A stretch of DNA of 64,000 bases from Antilocapra americana (GCA_007570785.1 ML664152.1:2852911-2916910), one strand, 5' to 3'. Positions 36,001 through 46,635 are shown, counted from the first letter of the stretch. Program-made: numbers and translations. Notes: generated by a model from the sequence alone, not told the origin.

Positions 36001-39000
36001 TGTGGCAGGGTGCCTGCCCTTCTTACCTCCTTCCCGCCCACCTTGGACAGCTCGTCCAGGTACATGTCGATGAAGTGGAACCTCACTCCGTTTGGAGAGC
36101 GACTCTCAGGATGCAGAATCTCCTTCATCAAGACGTCGAGGAAAAGCTTGATGCGGCTAAAGGAAAAACACACACAGCTCTATAAGCCCTGCTGCCAACA
36201 TCCTTTCTGTTGAGAAAACACGACATTCTTGTGCCCAACTGCTAAACAAGCAATGCAGGATGGAGAAAGTTCAACAGCTACTGAAACGAGCACACAGTGC
36301 TGCTGTGTGTGCTCAGCTCTGCGGGATTTGAAGCACTTCATGCATGAGGACTCTGGGCTCTTGGTATTCAGAGTGGAAGGCATGGATCAGGTGACTCAGA
36401 CTTGTTAACTGAAACACTTAGAAAACCACTCCATTGTCTGAAGCTTTAAGGCCCCTAAATGCTAACCCAGAGGGTTCACCAACCTTTCTTCCCAGCCGTT
36501 TCGCTTCAGAACTTCGAAGGACTGCCTCAGGGCCAGACGGATCAGCTAGAGACAGATAACTTTTGTTACAAAAGGGAAAGTTGACAAACACCCATGAGCT
36601 TAGCAGAACGACAGCTATGGCCAGGATCCTCAAAGTGGAAAGTTCCCACAATAACAGTTAGCTTCCAGATCAAACACTGTTAACTAAGGAGCCCCAGACT
36701 CAGCGCTGGGAGACAAAACTGACGCCTCTGAACACGTCCTCCAGTGCCCCCTGCCGGTCACCTCACCAGCACGCACAGCCGCCCCGCCCCCCAAGCTCCA
36801 GGTCAAGGGCTGTGGCCCTGCCCTCACCATGCGGTATTTGTCCAGGTGGAGCCCATCGATGCCTGGCCACTCGCGGTTCATGGTCTGCCAGAAGGTTTGC
36901 ATGAACAGGCACTCTGCAGGGAACAAGAGGCTCTAACGCTCCATTCACAGGGTGCCGTGTCACCACAGAGCAAGAAAGTTCACGAAGGAAAACAGACTAG
37001 GATTTCTCAAGGATTCTTGGGCAGCTAGAAAACCTGGTTGGTAACTAAGTATGCTCAATAATTTCTCATATTTAAATAAAAGCCTATTTAACAAGAAGTC
37101 TGGTACTATCTTAGTGTTTGACTAGAAAGCTCTCCGGAGTGTGTTTCGTTACTGGTCGTAAAGCCATGACTGTTAAAAATCAAAAGATGCCCTGAGCCAC
37201 AGATACTGGCCCTTCTTGCCCAAATACAATGAACAGTCCATTCTAAGCCACCCCCATCCGATGAACACCTGGGGGACCCATGCAGAGTCAGCCTTTCTGT
37301 TTTCGTGTTCAGTGTCAGCTGAGTGACCTGGAACAAAACACTATTTTTCTCTTCAGAGCCATGAAACCAGCACTTTTTATCCCAAATAGTTTGTTTTTTG
37401 CTTTACTTCCTTTTGCACAATTCTCTCTTGATGTATTAAAAGCTACAGTATATTCCATGTACAGAGTTTTGATCTTTAAGAATCAGCTGGGAGCCTGCTA
37501 AAATCCAGAGAATCACTGAGAGTTAACAAGGCTATGGGATGGTTCTGTTCTGAGGGCTGGACAAAAGCAGCGAATTCTGCCTTCTCTGCTTCTGTAAGTA
37601 ATCAAAGCTGAATGTCTCAGAAATATTAATAATTTCTCCCTTTGTTTGTTTTGGTCAACAGGGGTTACTTTACAGTGCTACCAGTGCTGACCTGAAGTGG
37701 CTCTAGCCCCAAGGAGGACCACCAGCATCCAGAGGTCACCACGGGTGCCAGCACAATCACACGCAGCTTCTGAGAGTGCTAAACTCAGAATGGGGAAACT
37801 CTGGAAGACTCTTCTGAAACCTCTGAGATGCCGAATATGATGTCCTCCAGGACATCGCCTTCGTTCACCCTCTCATTGTGTCACTATCTAAGCCTGACAC
37901 AGGTTCCCCATGAGACGGTTTGTCACCTGACATTCATTCACACTCCAGCTGCCCAGGCTCATGTGATGCTAGCCCCCCCGGAAAATGGAAACTTTGAAGG
38001 AAGGAGAAGAAACAACATTGAGTAGGTTTTTTAGGCAAGTTACCAAATCTGATGAGCAAGTTTTGAAAGTCACGAAAATATCAGGACTTACGAGCCTCTG
38101 AGTTGTTAACAACATGGATGAGTTGGGAAATAGTGTTCGCTAGCTCCTCCTGCAAAGTGGGGTTGGGAAAAACAGCGGGGTTATTACGTGGAACCATGAG
38201 AGGGCCGCATCACGGCCTATGGGAGGGGGTCATCCCCTCCATCCTCACTGTCACCTCCACTGAGAAGAGTGCATCTGAACACCTGGATTGCATCACATGT
38301 GGAATTCCCAGTTTCAACGGACTATTGTGCCAACTCAACATGCCTTCAGAGCTAGGCTGTGTGCTCACACACAGTATCCCTAGGGTGAGTTTAACTGACC
38401 CACGAGACACATCAGCTCTCAACATATAACTTGGGTTGAGATTCCATCCGAATCCCCCCAAATAATGGAAACGTAGATGCCAACTGTGACGAGGGGGCAT
38501 TGCTGGCAGGGAGATACCGGGACTGTCACTCCGTGTGGCTCCCGTTGGTTTGCTGGCAGACAGGCTGCAGGGGCAAGGCGGCAGAAAGCAAAGGAGCCAT
38601 CCTGCTGAGGTGCACAAGCTTGTCTTGGGGAGAACTCAGGCTCTGGGTCTATGAAGAAACCTGCCTCCGGGAGTGTCCACAGAAGAATAACAATCCTCAC
38701 CGCTATCATGGGGCTTCCACCTGGACTTAAGCCTTTCTCACCAATGTTAAATGAACCCCGGACTTGAAAGTGATGTTCCCATTCATCTGTTTCCCTCTTC
38801 CACTAAAGCTGTTGGTTGTAACTTAAAATATTTTGCTCTGCTGTCCTACTCAAAACATGTTCAGTGGAGTAAAGACAGGAAATCAAAGTGAGTCACTACA
38901 GGGCTCAGGGGAATGCAGGTAAAAGACAGACAAGGAAAAACCTACCCGGGCATTTTTTACATCAGGGGACTTCAAACAGTGCCCCCTAAGATGACCCTCT

Positions 39001-42000
39001 CCTGCTACAAAGACAGGCCTGCTTTCACACGCCAGAAAAAAGCTCTTCAAGATCCTAAACCACTTTCTTTGACAGTTCTGGCAGCAGGGCTTGGTGTGCT
39101 CGGCAGAACAGGGGTCCAGGTGAGTGCGTACATCTGAGCAGGCCTCCACTGCCTTTGTGAGGAGACCATCAGCTCCAGGTCCACTGTCATTATGCAAAGA
39201 CTGCCCCTGGCACCCACTTAACTGTGGCAGAGCTGGACCCAGAGCCAGGTAGCTCACAGGATCTTAGACTACCGTCATGCTATTTCTGACCACAAATGAT
39301 AAAGGATGAAACAGAAACTTTATAATGTAAAACCTACCAAGGAACCTATGAAACTGTGACAGAGAAATAATAAATCTAATTTATGTGTCTTCGTTCGTCT
39401 TTGAAAAGATTTCACCTCAATGCTTGCATCCCCTTCTCTATGGACAAGTGGTGGGAAAATGAACCCTTGACGCAATGGTTTTCCATCTGTTTCCATACAT
39501 CAGGGATGGATACAGCATAGAGCAGGCAGGTCTCTCATTCACTGGTGCCCCAAGTCCAGCAATGTGACACAGGGAACTGTAGGTTACCTGCAGAAGCGGT
39601 TCATTCTGCACCCACATGCAATAGAACAGCCCTTTCCAGATTTTTAGAAGTTCTTCTTGGCTGAAACCACCTAGAAGGCAAAAGACCAGAAAAGTCTTAT
39701 TTCAGAGTCTGCTCTTTTCCTCCTTAAGTTTAGAGCTACCACAGAAGCTGTGAGAATAATACTGCGCACGTTTTCACTCTTTTACTTGCAAATGTCTTTT
39801 TTATTTGAAGTATACATTTTCTTGCTGTTACAAAACAAACACAAAAATGCTTCAGTTTTGTCAGCTATGGGGCAGGGCGGCGGTGGTAGTGTGTTCTCAC
39901 GATCTGAGTAGCATAGGAAAGCAAACGTCATCCACACACAAAATTAACTAATTTAGTTCACAAGTCATTTAGGAGTTCCCCAGAGTGGTCCCCTGCCTGA
40001 AATCAGCACCTCCCCCCTCCCCACCATTCTCACTGGTCTGGCCAAGTTAAACTGAAAATCCTGCAAATGGTCTGCCCAAGTCCCTACAACCGGCCCAGGG
40101 GAACAGGATGCTTCTTTGGGATATTTCTGCAAAGATGACTGTTTTGGTATCTTGGCTGGGCTGAACCTTGACCCTTTCTTTCCCAGTTACAGTTTTCACC
40201 TACCAGGCATGTGCAGTTTTAAGTGGCATCATCCAGGTCATCCTTGTTCTCATTATTCCAGCCCTCCCTTCTGCCTGAACCCCCTATGGCCCAGCCACAA
40301 GTTGTACACAGACTCCTGCCTCCTGGGTAGACCCTAGGCATCACCAAACAACTGCGGAGTAACCTGAGGACTCACGAAATCAGGTAAGTGCACATTCCTG
40401 CAGTCTACAAGCCTACGGAGGACAGACGAACCCTCAAGCCTGAGGCCCGTTACAGCAGTCTTTGTAATCCTCCACTAGACGGTCCTGGGAAGAACCTTGT
40501 GGAGCTGCAAAGGGCAGAGGCGGTGAATGTAAACAAGTATGTATTTAGAATCAATGTGATCTCAGGACTCCAAAGGATTAGTTCAGAGTGATGAAGAGAT
40601 CCCTGCTGACAGAATGAGCTTTCTTTATTTTCGTTGGAGGGAGCTGAAGAGCTGTATAGATAAGGTACCGATCTCCAAGTTACTAAAGACCTTTCCCACA
40701 CCAACAATTTCATCATGGTGCATTTTGACTCTTTGTGATAGGCCCTCATTTCCCAGAAACTATAGTGAAATTGGCTTATTAAAGTGCCTTTCCTTTAGGG
40801 ATCAGGCAAACTGGTTTTCCTTCACCCGCCTGTTAAAATAAGACACACCTGGGGCTCTTCCCACTGAGGGTGCAACTACACGTGAGTGGTGGGTTCCACC
40901 AGAGCACAATGACTTGGTCACAACTGCAGTACCTCTGGCATGGTCTCCCGAGTCTACATCCACCTATGCTCACACTCATGAATCATGGATTTGTCTGGGC
41001 AGGGTATCAATGGCGCTGAAACAGTGAGTGAAAGGCTAGTGATGGGCTTCATAGTGCACGCATCAGACCAACACCACCAAGCCCACTGGATGCCCCATGG
41101 GGTGCAGCAGGAAGAATACAGAACTGCTTGGTAAGTACTCTCACAAAAACAAAAAACCAAACCTACACTGCTTCAAATGTTAACTTTTAATACCAGTTTG
41201 CAGGAACTATAGAAGACAGAAAAACAAGTTAAATGAGACCATGGGATGCAGTCAGCAAAACCCCAAATGTGGGGGTCTCCATAAGACAAATGACCCAGTT
41301 CTTCCAACAAATAAGTGCTAGGAAAAGGAAAGCCAGATAAGAACTGTTAGAACTGAAGAGTCGCTGTAGACATGACAACCAAATGCTCTGGGTGGGTCTT
41401 ATGTGGATTCTGATTTGTCATGAAGAGTGTATGAAATGATGGAAACGCAAAAGGTTGATATTTCATATTAAGGAAAAATTTCCTAAAGGTGTGACAATGT
41501 GGTTACGTTAGTAGGGTCCTTATCTCAGAGGTACACACTCAGGTAGCAGGAGGTGCAATGACACACCAGGGGTTTGCGTCCCAAGAATCTCGTGGGAAGG
41601 AGGAAGTGGGCCGATTAGATGACCTGGCCTGGTAATTAATAAATACTAAAGCAAACTACTTGTATTCGAAATGATACGTTTGAAATATTCCTTGAAGAAA
41701 AGAAGGGAAAAAAAAGAACAACATGAGAGTATCAAAACGAAAATGTTATCATGGGCTGTTTTTCTTTTACTGTTTAGAAAACTCATCATAATGAAACTTG
41801 AAAGGCACTAAAACTGATGAAACAGGACTTAAACAACACCAGTTCCTGCATGAAGCTTGGAACTAGGCATCCTTGTTTCCGCTCAGCAACTTCACTGTCT
41901 CCCCCTCCAGAGCTGCCCTCTTTGAAGGCAGGGCCTGGGAGGAAGGCAGGAGTCCTGGGGGCAGGGTGCTGGTGTGAGAACGGACAGAAGATCCCCTCTT

Positions 42001-45000
42001 GTGGGTCTCAGGAGGCACTCTCTTCTCTCCCAGGAGACCTGAACAGAAGATGAAGTTGGGAGCTGGCCACGTGTGGGGAGCCTGCCTAGGACGGGAGCAC
42101 TTCAGGGCACAGAGCTGTCTGGGGAGGAGCAGCTGTCTGGGGAGGAGCGTAAAGCTGAGATTTGGTTTCTTCCCTGAAAACCAGTGGGGCCTGGACATTC
42201 TGTTGGGTTTCTACTGAAAGAGAATCCTAAGCAGTAAGAACACATTTCTACTGCAAGAAAAACCACTCTATCAAAGCACACACTGGAGAGTCCCTGTTCA
42301 CTGCCTCCTGAACCCAGTCCCTCTGAACCCAGACCCCCTGCTCCTGGTCTGGTGGCGTCTTTCTCGTGCACGGTTTTGCAACACTCATGTGTGATGCAGA
42401 AACACACTGCTGTGTGTGTGCGAGGCTCAGAAGCCTTTTCACTTAAAAAGGGCACAGTGTGTGTTCCTCTCCGGGTCTTTCTCCAGGAGAGCGGCGTGTC
42501 AACCTCTGCTCAGAGGTCATGGGAGCAGCGAGCACCAACCCACCTGTGCTGGTGAGGATGCGCTAGAGACCTCAGTGAGGGAAAAAAGGGATTTCCACAG
42601 AGTGACTGGGAAGAGCAGATCCTGGAGCATGGGCAGGAAAGGGAGCTGGGGGTGAAAGCAGGTTCTGACTTGCATCCTACATGAAGTGACCAAGGACAGG
42701 GAGACAAAGCATTGGTCAGGCCCTGGGCCGCTCCTTACTGGTTGGGCCCTCCTGGAAAGGCCTGTGACACACATCCTCCTCCACAGCCTAGGAGGCGCAG
42801 CTCCCTTTAAAAACACCTGTTCTCAGTACAGGTATAGAAGTCCCTCGTCTTCACTCAGGAACTTAACTGGGAAAAACAAAGCACCCATCTTTGAAGTACT
42901 TGGAGCCAAACAGAATGCTCATTGTCTGATGTGCCTCAATGCTCCGCAGGTGAGGGGCAAGGTACCCTCCTGACACACCCACACACAAACTGTCACAACG
43001 TTGACTTTAAAAGCAGACTCATCTCACAGCTGCTTCTGGATTGGTCTCTTCTTCTTGGGGTTGAGCTTCAACTTAATGCAACTATGTTTCTAACAACGAT
43101 ACAGGTTTAGTTACTTCAAAATGAATGAGATGAACATCAAAGTGAGACTTGGACACAGAAAATCCAACAGCTCCTCTCATGGGGAGATCAGCCCAGGAGC
43201 CTGCTGAGCCCCTAACACTGACCCACATCTGTGTGGCAACAGCCTCAGCTCCAGTCAATAACGCTCGATCCCACATCTGTGTGGAAGAACCTCGGCTCCA
43301 GTCATTCTATTAGGTTCTGGGTCGAGAGACCCCAACCCTGCCAGTGTGAAGATGCACTCACTCCCTCATCACTGCCACTGACTCTAAGATACCAGGAACC
43401 ACAAGACGCAGTTATTTTACGTGCCACCAAAAGACAGAGCAGGAATGCAACCGAACTCTCACATGCTGACTTTAAAAAGTATCCCACTCCTAGAGGTTAA
43501 ATGCTGAGTGAAAGTGAAAGTCGCTCAGTCGAGTCCAACTCTTTGTGACCCGGTGGACAATACAGTCCATGGAATTCTCCAGGCCAGAATACTGGAGTGG
43601 GTAGCCTTTCCCTTCTCCAGGAGATCTTCCCAACCCAGGGATAGAACACAGGCCTCCTGCACTCCAGGTGGATTCTTCACCAGCTGAGCCACAACGGAAG
43701 CCCTAAAGGCTGAGAGTTGCAGATAAAAAGGGGCAGAGATATTTATTCTGTTTACAGCTGCATTTCCAGCGCCAAAAGCTGTGCCCAAAACAGCAGCAGC
43801 ACACCTACAGTGGGCACCCCAGGGGTGTGCAGAACACACAAGTGAGCGAACAGGGACAAGTAAGCCCTTGGGAGCAACACTGTGGTTATTCTGTGGCTGT
43901 GAATGATCAACACTTAAAGCGGTACAGCAACACTTAGTTGCTTTAAGCTCTACAAAGATTTTCAATTTGTTTTCAAACTAAGTTGCTAATGGACAGTAGA
44001 GTGACATCTCAGATTCTCTTTTCTATGCCTGAGACAAGACACAATTGACCTGATCAGGGAGGTTCCACCGTCAGGTCAAATTATTTCCAAAAGTGTATTC
44101 CGACAGGCACAGCTGCGGCAGAGACCATGTCCATTCTGTCCCATCACCCCTATCTAGACGTGCATTTTACTGTCACTTTTCTGAAGGTCTGCTATACTCC
44201 CTGCACTGTGAGGAGCACAGGGCAAGTAACTCAGACCACAACCCGGGCACTGCACACCCCCTGGGCCACCCTGGAGTTTTAGACCCTGAGCCTGTTCACC
44301 AAAGGGGTTTGAACACCAGGCTGTCTGGTCGCCTCAGCCCGTAAGCGCTGCATCTGGTCCTTCTTCTGTTCTGTACACAGGCGGGCCCTTGTGTGTCTGG
44401 ATGTGTGCACACTTTCAGCCAGGAAAACAGATGGAAGTTTACAGTATTTTGGGGAGACAGTGACACATCGACTGATAATTAAGAAGCAGGGCAGCTAAGT
44501 GGCACAACAGAGACACATAAGCTATCCCGGGATCCTTACGGGGCAGGATGACGTGAGACAGAAAGCATTTTGGAGCGAGTGATGCTGAACTGAGTGCTGG
44601 GAGTTCGAAAACGGGAGAAGTGGAGGCAGAGGTGAGAATCGGTGTACTGAACACCAGGAACCAGTGTGGAGCAGTCACTTGGGGAAGAGGAGCTGAGGTG
44701 TCGGGAGAAAGGCAGGACAGACCTGAGATTCTGACATGTCCAGCTGTTTTAAGAAGATGAGCCAGGCTGGTTCCAGAGCAGGGGTTCACCAGGGGCAACT
44801 GGAGTTTAGATGAGCGAGGAAGCAAGAACCAAAAAAGTCTAGATGAGATGGAGGGGCCTCCGGCAGGGAAGAGTAGTTCAGGAAGTGAGACAGCTGAGAC
44901 CAGAGGACACTGGATGCCGGGTGGGGGAGAGGAGGACAGCTAGTCTGGGTGGGGAGGGAAACCAGCATCCAAAATGAAAGAGCAGCAGCAGCAGAAGAGG

Positions 45001-46511
45001 TTAGGGTGGGGAGAAGAAAAATGAATCACCTTTGGACATTCTGGTCTGAGGACACAAAGGTGGACATGCCAGGTAAGCAGGGCATATATGAGCTGAAAGC
45101 AGCAAAGGTCTGGGTTAGAAGACCAAGGGTAGAAACCTCCAGCACACATGGGATGAGTAAATTAAATCTGCTGGGGAGACACCGAACAAAGTCCAAGTCA
45201 GGAAGTTTGGCTTCATTCCTCTTTCTAGCAGACTTCCCATGAAACAGTACTTTCTTTCCCCTGGGTAGTTTTTTGTGGTTTCTCCTTAAAATAAAACATT
45301 AACTAAGGAGGTCAGCACAAGGAGAGATAACATCAATTCTTTGAAAGAGGCTCTATGTACCAGAACTAGCAATAAAAGAAATCAGACTTATCTTGTGTGC
45401 TCAGTTGCTCAGTCATGTCTGAGACTTTGGGATTCCATGGGCTGTAGCCTGCCAGGCTCTTCTGTCCATGGGATTCTCCAGGTAAGAATGCTTGAGTGGG
45501 CTGCAATGCCCTTCTCCAGGAGGGTCTTCCTGACCCAGGGATCGAACCCAGGTCCCCCACATTGCAGGAGGATTCTTTACTGTCTGAGCCACCAGGGAAG
45601 CCCAGACTTATCTTAGTGCCATGACAACCTCCGCTGCACACTGTAGCCCATTCTTTCAGGAGTTTACAGGTCAGTTAATGAAATTCTTCAACGGCAACCA
45701 CTGCTGTTTAAACCCAAATCATAAAGCCCGGTGTGACTTGGCCACTGCCTACTTGTTCAACTTCACCTGGTGATACCATCACCCTCCCTCACCTCCCAGC
45801 ACTGCTAGCCCGCCTCCTCTCCGACCTGCTGAATGTCAACAGCCCATGTAGAGGACGGCTTTCTTTCCTTGTTTTTTTTTTCCTTTACTTTGCTTAAAGG
45901 AGCCCTGTTTCAGTTATAAATTCCTCCCTAGACTTCCCGGGGCAACTCCCTCCGGGGTAGAGATTCTGTCTTTTGCCATCCCAGCTCCTAAACGTGTTGG
46001 TCAAGTGAAGGCGTGACTCAAAGAAGAGGGCACCACAATCTATCAGGTGAGCCCAGTGATCCAGCGTCCAGGCTCGGGGTTGGACAGAACGGGTCTAATT
46101 CTAAGCATCACCACTCACTGTGACTTTCAGCAGACCACCTGACCTTGTCGGCCGCAGCCCCCCAACCTTACAAACGGACGAGACCCAGCAAAAAACGGAC
46201 ACAAAAGCACACGCGGGAGTGCGAGTCAGTGCCACACGCTCTCTCTGCTCCGCCCGCGGCTCCCCCGGCCCGTCCGCCGTGACGCACCCCTCGACCGGGC
46301 CCCCTTCCCGCACCCCCAGTCCGGCCTACCCCGGGCTCCCACGCCTGGCCGCCATGTGCGCGGCGGACCGCCGGCGCCCACCTGTCTCCCTCTGCGTCTT
46401 CACGCTGATGTACTGGCGCAGCTTCTTCACCGCCCGGTCCCGGATGCCCTTCTCGTGGGACGCCAGCCGCTGAGCGAACTGGATCTCGGCCGGCTGCATG
46501 GCGGGGGCCAT
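23837..46511 (-). CDS. RRP1B: RRP1B, ribosomal RNA processing 1 homolog B (complete CDS, 15 coding exons)
   Basis: Nucleolar protein of the RRP1/Nop52 family. From known biology it acts in pre-rRNA processing for the large ribosomal subunit, targets protein phosphatase 1 to the nucleolus, and binds chromatin and splicing factors. I joined exons at GT/AG sites with consistent phase: 46511-46382, 39670-39588, 38149-38092, 36913-36828, 36545-36484, 36156-36027, 34950-34886, 34529-34319, 30777-30680, 29447-29428, 28862-28734, 28222-27567, 26022-25876, 24758-24695, 24030-23837. They sum to 2133 bases, or 710 residues plus TAA. The Nop52 domain fills about residues 10-220 (exons 1-8). Residues 320-580 are acidic/basic low complexity with Lys-rich nuclear/nucleolar signals (375-383 is KKKRKKKKK). 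The C-terminus carries KVTF (635-638) and RVAF (664-667) PP1 docking motifs and ends DFF. Human RRP1B is, as I recall, 758 residues, so this version is shorter, mainly in exons 8 and 12. The paralogue RRP1 lacks this long basic tail, so RRP1B is the better name. Confidence 0.96.
24031..24694 (-). other. RRP1B intron 14
   Basis: GTGAGC donor, GAGGCAG acceptor. Contains the two-unit tandem repeat at 24421-24513 and a short telomere-like CCTAACCCTAACCC next to exon 14. No other features. Confidence 0.8.
24421..24513. repeat. Two-copy tandem repeat, about 51-bp period
   Basis: Copies at 24421-24463 and 24472-24513 share CACACAC, TTACTTG, GGTCCCTAA, ACACAGC and GGACCTAA, with a few substitutions. 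It lies in RRP1B intron 14. Confidence 0.8.
24695..24758 (-). CDS. RRP1B: RRP1B coding exon 14 (KVTF PP1-docking exon)
   Basis: 64 bases, residues 626-646 plus one base. It encodes TPSSSKKVTFGLNRNMTA. KVTF (635-638) fits the RVxF protein phosphatase 1 docking consensus, and PP1 binding is established for human RRP1B. I placed the acceptor at CCTATAG rather than the CACACAG just downstream because only it keeps phase 0 and the expected residues. Confidence 0.93.
24759..25875 (-). other. RRP1B intron 13
   Basis: Contains one CHR-type SINE (25271-25382). The rest is GC-rich and unique-looking; the open frames there have no recognised product. Confidence 0.8.
25271..25382 (-). repeat. CHR-type SINE head fragment in RRP1B intron 13
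   Basis: TTTTTTTGGCTGTACTGTGG to ACCAGGTCACCAGGGAAGTC; same orientation as RRP1B. Confidence 0.85.
25876..26022 (-). CDS. RRP1B: RRP1B coding exon 13
   Basis: 147 bases, residues 577-625, phase 0 at both ends. It encodes LKKKLRTEKDFVKFD and SPRPLFFRMAKGS, a conserved C-terminal block. Acceptor TCACACAG, donor CTGCAG|GTACTT. Confidence 0.95.
26023..27566 (-). other. RRP1B intron 12
   Basis: 1.5-kb GC-rich intron with no repeat recognised. The exon 12 frame stays open for its first 645 bases (to 26922). Confidence 0.8.
27567..28222 (-). CDS. RRP1B: RRP1B coding exon 12 (large basic low-complexity exon)
   Basis: 656 bases, residues 358-576. It is rich in Lys/Arg, Pro, Gly and Ser, with clusters KKKRKKKKKNR, RRKRPRKRSPR, LKRRRE and LKKRKKMKE that look like nuclear/nucleolar localisation signals. 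This is the fastest-diverging part of the protein. Acceptor TCTGTAG, donor CCTG|GTAAGG. The open frame continues 645 bases past the donor by chance. Confidence 0.94.
28223..28733 (-). other. RRP1B intron 11
   Basis: 511 bases, donor GTGAGC, acceptor TGTAG. No feature seen. Confidence 0.8.
28734..28862 (-). CDS. RRP1B: RRP1B coding exon 11
   Basis: 129 bases, residues 315-357. It encodes the acidic stretch LSFSEDTTADEDSQTLSQG, then a basic HKKKGN. Acceptor CCAGCAG, donor GGAG|GTGAGC. Confidence 0.93.
28863..29427 (-). other. RRP1B intron 10
   Basis: 565 bases following the 20-nt microexon. No repeat recognised. Confidence 0.8.
29428..29447 (-). CDS. RRP1B: RRP1B coding exon 10 (20-nt microexon)
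   Basis: Only 20 bases, completing Lys 308, coding FQDLSE, and giving the first base of Gly 315. The acceptor is TTTTTCAG after a strong pyrimidine tract, the donor is GAAG|GTGAGG, and phase fits both neighbours. The peptide KFQDLSEG matches human RRP1B as I know it. Confidence 0.92.
29448..30679 (-). other. RRP1B intron 9
   Basis: Contains antisense L1 fragments (29543-29840). The remainder has no recognised feature. Confidence 0.75.
29543..29840 (-). repeat. L1 3' fragments in RRP1B intron 9
   Basis: ATTAAGATATATAATTCACA and then CTGTTGTATGGCACAGTGA plus GATATTGAACCCAGTCCCC are antisense L1 3' sequence, probably two pieces. Confidence 0.65.
30680..30777 (-). CDS. RRP1B: RRP1B coding exon 9
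   Basis: 98 bases, residues 276-307 plus two bases. It encodes FDYKAVADRLLEMTNRKN and FNRKRLSELIKK, conserved in the family. Acceptor TCACCTAG, donor AGAA|GTAAGT. Confidence 0.95.
31765..31970 (-). repeat. L1 fragment
   Basis: ATTGACAATACTGTGCCAGT and CAGCCATACATACACATATA are antisense artiodactyl L1; it adjoins a sense L1 piece. Confidence 0.6.
31971..32300 (+). repeat. L1 fragment
   Basis: AAGTGTCCATCAAGAGAGGA, ATACACAGTGGAATATTACT and ACATGGACAGACTTAGAGAC follow the L1 ORF2 3' order, interrupted by the SINE at 32301. Confidence 0.8.
32301..32630 (+). repeat. CHR-type SINE, long copy in L1
   Basis: GGGCTTCCCTGGAGGTTCAA to CACAGCCAAAAAACAAAACA. L1 sequence (ATAACCAACAAGGACAGC) resumes after it. 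Confidence 0.9.
33173..33690 (-). repeat. BovB LINE 3' fragment in RRP1B intron 8
   Basis: The minus strand shows VVMYRCESRTIKKAEHQR and YFSHLMQRADSPEKTLML in broken frames, typical of BovB's C-terminal coding region. Confidence 0.92.
34319..34529 (-). CDS. RRP1B: RRP1B coding exon 8
   Basis: 211 bases, residues 205-275. It starts with the conserved QTLVQTIASGVFEVIVDQSP and continues into an acidic linker (GGSDPSEEETSENE). The donor CAG|GTAAAA leaves phase 0, which fits exon 9. From memory the human linker is about 20 residues longer here; the open frame past this donor does not resemble that segment and soon stops. Confidence 0.9.
34530..34885 (-). other. RRP1B intron 7
   Basis: 356 bases, no recognised repeat. 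Confidence 0.8.
34886..34950 (-). CDS. RRP1B: RRP1B coding exon 7
   Basis: 65 bases, residues 184-204 plus two bases. It encodes LLADQNLKFIDPFCKIAAKT, near the end of the Nop52 domain. Acceptor GTTACAG, donor GGGA|GTAAGT. Confidence 0.95.
35440..35565 (-). repeat. CHR-type SINE head in RRP1B intron 6
   Basis: TTTGGTCATGCCACAGGGC to TTCTAACCACTAGACAGTCC, antisense. Confidence 0.82.
35588..35692 (-). repeat. CHR-type SINE head in RRP1B intron 6
   Basis: CAGCTTTTGGGAATTTAGTT to CCACTGGACCGCCAGGGAAG, 22 bases from the previous copy and in the same orientation. Confidence 0.82.
36027..36156 (-). CDS. RRP1B: RRP1B coding exon 6
   Basis: 130 bases, ending at residue 183. It encodes NGVRFHFIDMYLDELSKVG, a hallmark of the RRP1/Nop52 fold. 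Acceptor CCTTTAG, donor GAG|GTAAGA. Confidence 0.96.
36157..36483 (-). other. RRP1B intron 5
   Basis: 327 bases, no recognised repeat. Begins with the non-standard GTTGGT donor. Confidence 0.8.
36484..36545 (-). CDS. RRP1B: RRP1B coding exon 5
   Basis: 62 bases, residues 120-139 plus two bases. It encodes LIRLALRQSFEVLKRNGWEE. The donor is the weak GAAAG|GTTGGT, chosen because it alone keeps phase with exon 6, giving Ser-Arg-Ile across the junction. Confidence 0.93.
36828..36913 (-). CDS. RRP1B: RRP1B coding exon 4
   Basis: 86 bases, residues 91-119. It encodes FMQTFWQTMNREWPGID followed by HLDKYRM, the most conserved RRP1-family block. Acceptor CCTGCAG, donor ATG|GTGAGG. Confidence 0.95.
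36914..38091 (-). other. RRP1B intron 3
   Basis: 1.2 kb without recognised repeats or further exons. Confidence 0.75.
38092..38149 (-). CDS. RRP1B: RRP1B coding exon 3
   Basis: 58 bases, residues 72-90 plus one base. It encodes EELANTISQLIHVVNN, part of the Nop52 helical domain. Acceptor TTTGCAG, donor C|GTAAGT. Confidence 0.95.
38150..39587 (-). other. RRP1B intron 2
   Basis: 1.4 kb without recognised repeats or further exons. Confidence 0.75.
39588..39670 (-). CDS. RRP1B: RRP1B coding exon 2
   Basis: 83 bases, residues 44-71. The acceptor is TTCTAG and the donor CAG|GTAACC. It encodes the Nop52-domain signature KIWKGLFYCMWVQ. It is separated from exon 1 by the longest RRP1B intron (6.7 kb). 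Confidence 0.95.
43507..43705 (-). repeat. Bov-tA SINE in RRP1B intron 1
   Basis: GAAAGTCGCTCAGTCGAGTC to TGAGCCACAACGGAAGCCCT in antisense; same orientation as RRP1B. Confidence 0.92.
45395..45602 (-). mobile_element. Bov-tA SINE with 12-bp target-site duplication
   Basis: Complete antisense SINE (TGTGCTCAGTTGCTCAGTC to GAGCCACCAGGGAAGCC) flanked by CAGACTTATCTT at 45383-45394 and 45603-45614. The intact duplication suggests a relatively young insertion. Confidence 0.93.
46382..46511 (-). CDS. RRP1B: RRP1B coding exon 1
   Basis: Encodes residues 1-43 plus one base of codon 44, starting MAPAMQPAEIQFAQRL, the conserved RRP1B N-terminus. The ATG is at 46511-46509 inside the CG-rich island. 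The donor is ACAG|GTGGGC. Confidence 0.96.
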
Positions 46512-46626
46512 CGCGACCGTTGGAGCAGCCCCCGCCGCAGACCGCCGCCACAGAGCGCCAGCCGCCTTGCCGCTCCGGCCGCGACTGCGCAGAAGGCGGT
46601 GGCGCGTGCAGCGGCGCGCGGGCTGA

Positions 46627-46635
46627 TGGCGTCAC
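46627..46635 (-). promoter_or_regulatory. CRE/ATF-like site GTGACGCCA
   Basis: Reads GTGACGCCA on the minus strand, about 115 bases upstream of the RRP1B ATG in the island. It resembles a CRE half site. A single short match is weak evidence. Confidence 0.25.

Larger units (their letters stand above)
34951..36026 (-). other. RRP1B intron 6
   Basis: Contains two CHR-type SINE heads in the same orientation as the gene; nothing else recognised. Confidence 0.8.
39671..46381 (-). other. RRP1B intron 1
   Basis: 6.7-kb first intron, relatively repeat-poor. It holds two Bov-tA SINEs (43507-43705, 45395-45602) and possibly an L2-like piece near 45715-45860. No other exon recognised. Confidence 0.8.
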
